From: Thermaurantimonas sp046295455
GTDB lineage: Bacteria; Bacteroidota; Bacteroidia; Flavobacteriales; Schleiferiaceae
NCBI GenBank assembly: GCA_046295455.1
Contig: JBKBNI010000007.1
Location: 62,001 to 126,000 of the forward strand
Reading direction: 5' to 3'
DNA: 64,000 bases
Shown one piece after another: positions 61,019 to 64,000 of the stretch; the first letter of the stretch is position 1; every line of letters begins with the position of its first letter. The position numbers were made by a program, and so were the translations under genes. The notes beneath the pieces were generated by a model. The model had not been told where the DNA came from. It was given only the letters and a program-made list of their open reading frames with translations, and searched no databases.

Positions 61019-63574
61019 ATGAATTTTACGGACAGTTATGATAAGTACGTAACCCTCACCTATCAATTATACAACAGTCTTTTCCTCACACTGCCATATC
61101 CAGGTATACAGACAGCAGGACCATATATCCCCATTCTCTACAAAAAAGCGCTCGAAGGGCTTGAGGCCAAAAAAGCACCGGATGAAATCTTAAAAGAATT
61201 TTTCGAAAATCATTATCCAGCACAAAGCGATCAAGAAAAAATGGATTTTCTTTTCAAGGTCGTTCAGTATATCGAGCGTCAGGTGGTGCTCTTCGATGCG
61301 GTCGAAGATGCACATTTTGAAAATCTTCACGACTTACAGGGCAAGGGGACTTTGACTTTTCTGGTAGAAGAGTCAAAGGCAGAAAACAAACTCGACTTTC
61401 TCGGGCGTGTATTATCCGGATTTGGAGTTCGGATAGTGCTTACTGCACATCCTACCCAGTTTTATCCCGGGCATATACTGAGCATTATCACAGATATGGA
61501 AATGGCCATTCGACGTGGAAGTGCAGCCGATGTGACTGTACTGCTCCGACAGCTCGGACTGAGTGCTATGTACAGGCGAAACAAACCCACGCCACTGGAT
61601 GAGGCAATAGCGCTGATTTGGTATCTCGAAAATATTTTTTATGATGTCAATGCGCAGATTCATTCCTTCCTGCTGGCTAAAGTCCCTCGATACACCTTCA
61701 ATCCGCGGCTGCTGACGATGGGATTTTGGCCGGGGGGTGACCGCGACGGGAATCCTACGGTCAAATCGGATACGACAATCGATACGTGCAAGCGACTAAA
61801 AGAAAGCATTTTGAGGTGCTACCTGCGCGACATACGCGCTCTGAAGAGGAAACTTACCTTCCCAGGTGTAGATCTGCAGCTTCGAGAGATCGAACTAAAA
61901 ATTCAGTCCACAATATACAGGCATGATGACAACTACTATTCAAACCCGGAGGAACTCATATCTGACCTCAACAGGATTTTATCCGAATTAGACCAAAAGT
62001 ACATATCATTACACGCTGACGAAGTTTCGGGACTCATCCGTCAGATCCACACTTTCGGATTTCATTTTGCGCCCCTGGACATTCGACAAGACTCGCGCGT
62101 GCACCGGTCCTGGGCTTTTGAATATTTAAACTTCAAAGGTTGGGCGGAGCAGTATTCAGCTTTAACAACTGAGAAGGATAAAATCGACTTTTGGTGGAAT
62201 CTTGAGTGCAACTTTACCTCAGATGAGCTTCTGTGTATGTCGCCTGATTTTTCGGATGCCGTACGTCTGATCAAATCCCTTCCGATGATTCATGTGAAAA
62301 ATGGACCACTATCTATCGAACGCTACATCATTTCGAATACCCAATCGGCGGAGGATCTGGTCATCTTAAAGTTTTTGCTCACGGCTGCAGGCACAGATTT
62401 TTATCTAAAAATCAAACCAATACCGTTGTTTGAAACGGTGAATGATCTAAAAAATTCAGAAGAAATTCTCACTCAGCTTCTTTCTCACCGAGGCTACCGA
62501 CACTGGATTGAGGCGCATGACAACCGCCAAATCGTGATGCTGGGTTACAGCGACGGAACCAAGGATGGTGGATATCTGAAGGCAAATCTGGCCATTCTGG
62601 AGGCCAAAGTGACCCTTACGCGCTTGTGTAAGACCTACGACGTGGAGCCCATCTTCTTCGACGGGCGTGGAGGTCCTCCGGCGCGTGGTGGTGGAGATAC
62701 ACACCTGTACTATGCAGCCCAAGGTGCCGATATCGCTTGCAGTGAAATCCAAATTACCATTCAGGGACAGACCATTTCGAGCAAATTTGGAAACCATCAG
62801 GCTGCCCGATACAATTTGGAGCAATTTCTTACCGCCGGAGTAGGCAGATATTTGTTTCGAAACGATAAGCCTACTATATCTGCAGATGACACCGATATTA
62901 TCTTTGGTTTAGCTCAAGCAGCCCACTCCAAATACGAACGTCTGAAAAATCATCCGGATTTTTCGGAATATCTTCTGCGTGCTACTCCGCTGCCCTTCTA
63001 TGCAGAGACCAACATCAGCAGTCGCCCGGCCAAAAGAGGTCGGACTGATAAATTGTCGCTGGATGATCTTAGAGCCATTCCCTTTGTAGGTACATGGGCA
63101 CAGATGAAACAAAATGTACCCGGATACTACGGATTTGGTACGGCCCTCAAAATAGCTTTTGATGAGGGCAAAGGTCAAAAGCTCAAAGAAATTTTTCAGC
63201 GTTCTAAATTTTTCAGAGCCTTGGTGCTCAACAGTATGCAATCTCTGGCAAAAACCTATTTTGAACTTACCTCGTATTTGGATACGGATGAAGAATTTTC
63301 TGATATATGGAATGACCTCAAACAAGAAGCCGACCTTACAAAAAAAATGTTGCTGGAAGTAACCGGATATTCACAATTGCTGGAAGAGTCGCCCATAAAT
63401 CGAAAATCCATTGCGATGCGGGAAGAGATGATCTTACCCCTGCTCATTATTCAGCAATATGCACTTATCATGCTGCGCAGACTACCGGAGACAGATTCCC
63501 GGAGGGAAGTGTTCAGAAAGTTGGTTGTAAGATGTTTTTTTGGAAATATCAATGCCAGCCGCAACAGTGCCTGA
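61019..63574 (+). CDS. ppc: Phosphoenolpyruvate carboxylase (divergent Bacteroidota form)
   Basis: An 851-residue anaplerotic enzyme that makes oxaloacetate from PEP and bicarbonate. Catalytic His144 lies in LTAHPTQ (usually LTAHPTE), GFWPGGDRDGNPTVKSD binds PEP/metal, and the second conserved loop reads DGRGGPPARGGG (Arg550) instead of the usual HGRGGxxGRGG. The Lys/Asp loop is LGYSDGTKDGGYLKAN. The chain ends ASRNSA where most PEPCs end in RNTG, so the C-terminal glycine needed in the E. coli enzyme is missing. Together with its shorter length this marks a distinct subgroup. It is not in an operon. Confidence 0.93.
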   Translation: MNFTDSYDKYVTLTYQLYNSLFLTLPYPGIQTAGPYIPILYKKALEGLEAKKAPDEILKEFFENHYPAQSDQEKMDFLFKVVQYIERQVVLFDAVEDAHFENLHDLQGKGTLTFLVEESKAENKLDFLGRVLSGFGVRIVLTAHPTQFYPGHILSIITDMEMAIRRGSAADVTVLLRQLGLSAMYRRNKPTPLDEAIALIWYLENIFYDVNAQIHSFLLAKVPRYTFNPRLLTMGFWPGGDRDGNPTVKSDTTIDTCKRLKESILRCYLRDIRALKRKLTFPGVDLQLREIELKIQSTIYRHDDNYYSNPEELISDLNRILSELDQKYISLHADEVSGLIRQIHTFGFHFAPLDIRQDSRVHRSWAFEYLNFKGWAEQYSALTTEKDKIDFWWNLECNFTSDELLCMSPDFSDAVRLIKSLPMIHVKNGPLSIERYIISNTQSAEDLVILKFLLTAAGTDFYLKIKPIPLFETVNDLKNSEEILTQLLSHRGYRHWIEAHDNRQIVMLGYSDGTKDGGYLKANLAILEAKVTLTRLCKTYDVEPIFFDGRGGPPARGGGDTHLYYAAQGADIACSEIQITIQGQTISSKFGNHQAARYNLEQFLTAGVGRYLFRNDKPTISADDTDIIFGLAQAAHSKYERLKNHPDFSEYLLRATPLPFYAETNISSRPAKRGRTDKLSLDDLRAIPFVGTWAQMKQNVPGYYGFGTALKIAFDEGKGQKLKEIFQRSKFFRALVLNSMQSLAKTYFELTSYLDTDEEFSDIWNDLKQEADLTKKMLLEVTGYSQLLEESPINRKSIAMREEMILPLLIIQQYALIMLRRLPETDSRREVFRKLVVRCFFGNINASRNSA

Positions 63575-63698
63575 TCAGCCCGGATGAGATGATACCAATG
63601 CCTTAAATCAGGCTGATCCGTACAAGTCAAAAAAATACTTCAGCCCGGTTTATTTTTTCCCCTTGGCGGTTCATAGATTCACATGCACAATGGATCAT

Positions 63699-63706
63699 TA
63701 AGTTTG
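63699..63706 (+). promoter_or_regulatory. Promoter -7 element of ligA
   Basis: TAAGTTTG fits TAnnTTTG, 22 bases before the ligA ATG at 63729. No convincing -33 box. Confidence 0.45.
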
Positions 63707-63728
63707 CGCTCATCAATAAGCCGATAAT

Positions 63729-64000
63729 ATGACAGAGCGGGAGGCATTAGCCAGGATCGAAGAGCTTCGCGAGCAGCTTCACCACCACAATTATTGCTAC
63801 TACATACTCGACAAGCCGAAAATTACCGACCAGGAATTTGACCGGATGATGAAGGAACTCGAAGAGTTAGAGCGGCAATTTCCGCAATTTTCGGACGAAA
63901 ACAGTCCGACGCAACGGGTAGGCGGTGGGGTGCTCAACACATTTGAAAGTGCACCTCACCGATATCCGATGCTCTCACTTGGCAATTCCTACAACAAGGA
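63729..64000 (+). CDS. ligA: NAD-dependent DNA ligase, N-terminal part (cut by window edge)
   Basis: The first 90 codons of a NAD-dependent DNA ligase, which seals nicks during replication and repair. The Ia adenylation helper region is clear: EALARIEELREQLHHHNYCYYILDKP, the KITDQEFDRMMKELEELE segment, DENSPTQRVGGG and HRYPMLSLGNSY, which contacts the nicotinamide part of NAD. The KxDG nucleophile lies beyond the window end. The ATG at 63729 follows a -7 promoter element. No terminator is seen between ppc and this gene. Confidence 0.95.
   Translation, partial: MTEREALARIEELREQLHHHNYCYYILDKPKITDQEFDRMMKELEELERQFPQFSDENSPTQRVGGGVLNTFESAPHRYPMLSLGNSYNK

Noticed and set aside
1..64000. CRISPR array, prophage or integrated plasmid
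   Set aside because: No regularly spaced direct repeats, integrase, capsid, terminase or replication genes were found; gene content is ordinary chromosomal.

Overview
The window comes from a Bacteroidota chromosome, most likely a Saprospiria- or Chitinophagia-like lineage. The evidence is a PorP/SprF-type protein next to a gliding-motility-type (CHU_C) cargo protein, two proteins with type A Por-secretion (T9SS) C-terminal domains, DUF5916 and DUF6992 proteins, promoters of the form TAnnTTTG, and very few Shine-Dalgarno sites. No phage, plasmid, complete insertion sequence or CRISPR array was seen. Both window ends cut through genes (acs on the left, ligA on the right).

Layout. 1-7757 (minus strand): an acetate-type uptake and activation cluster, in transcription order an InsA-like zinc-ribbon/HTH protein, an outer-membrane porin-like protein, a DUF4212 small symporter subunit, an SSS-family sodium symporter, a 63-residue two-helix membrane protein, an SSS-histidine kinase fusion, a CheY-like regulator and acetyl-CoA synthetase. 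7.9-24 kb: sucD, the T9SS pair (CHU_C cargo and PorP-SPOR), asnS, a CBM9/DUF5916 protein, a YqeY protein, a T9SS cargo, gcvP, and a tightly overlapping rlmH-rdgB-Na/Pi transporter group. 24-33 kb (plus strand): nadC-yihY, tRNA-Arg(CCG), an ABC-F ATPase, a GC-rich multi-hairpin repeat, an M43 metalloprotease, cinA and sucC. 33-39.5 kb: a redoxin, a lipoprotein with a caspase-like C-terminus that lacks the catalytic residues, an overlapping patatin phospholipase, then on the other strand an overlapping trio (alpha/alpha-toroid protein, AAC(3)-fold acetyltransferase, SDR). 39.5-50.4 kb: uvrA, an ECF sigma factor, a DUF6992 protein, rnhA, purN, a five-PAS hybrid kinase, an Mpo1-like protein, a plant-type asparaginase and TerC. 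50.8-53.5 kb: an orphan CoA-transferase A subunit followed by an overlapping pair of a glutamine-amidotransferase-like protein and an ATP-grasp-like protein. 53.5-64 kb: a LysE exporter, a coiled-coil membrane protein, rnr, xseA, a 53-residue membrane protein, an esterase, an MscS channel, ppc and the start of ligA.

How parts work together. Acetate import (porin, DUF4212/SSS, Acs), sensing (SSS-kinase and regulator), succinyl-CoA synthetase (sucC and sucD as separate transcription units about 23 kb apart) and PEP carboxylase all feed or refill the TCA cycle. The best candidates for something undescribed are the pseudo-caspase lipoprotein/patatin pair, the GATase/ATP-grasp pair behind the orphan CoA-transferase subunit, and the toroid/acetyltransferase/SDR operon. 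None can be assigned a function from sequence alone. All coordinates and motifs were read by eye; domain calls rest on motif recognition, not on database searches.
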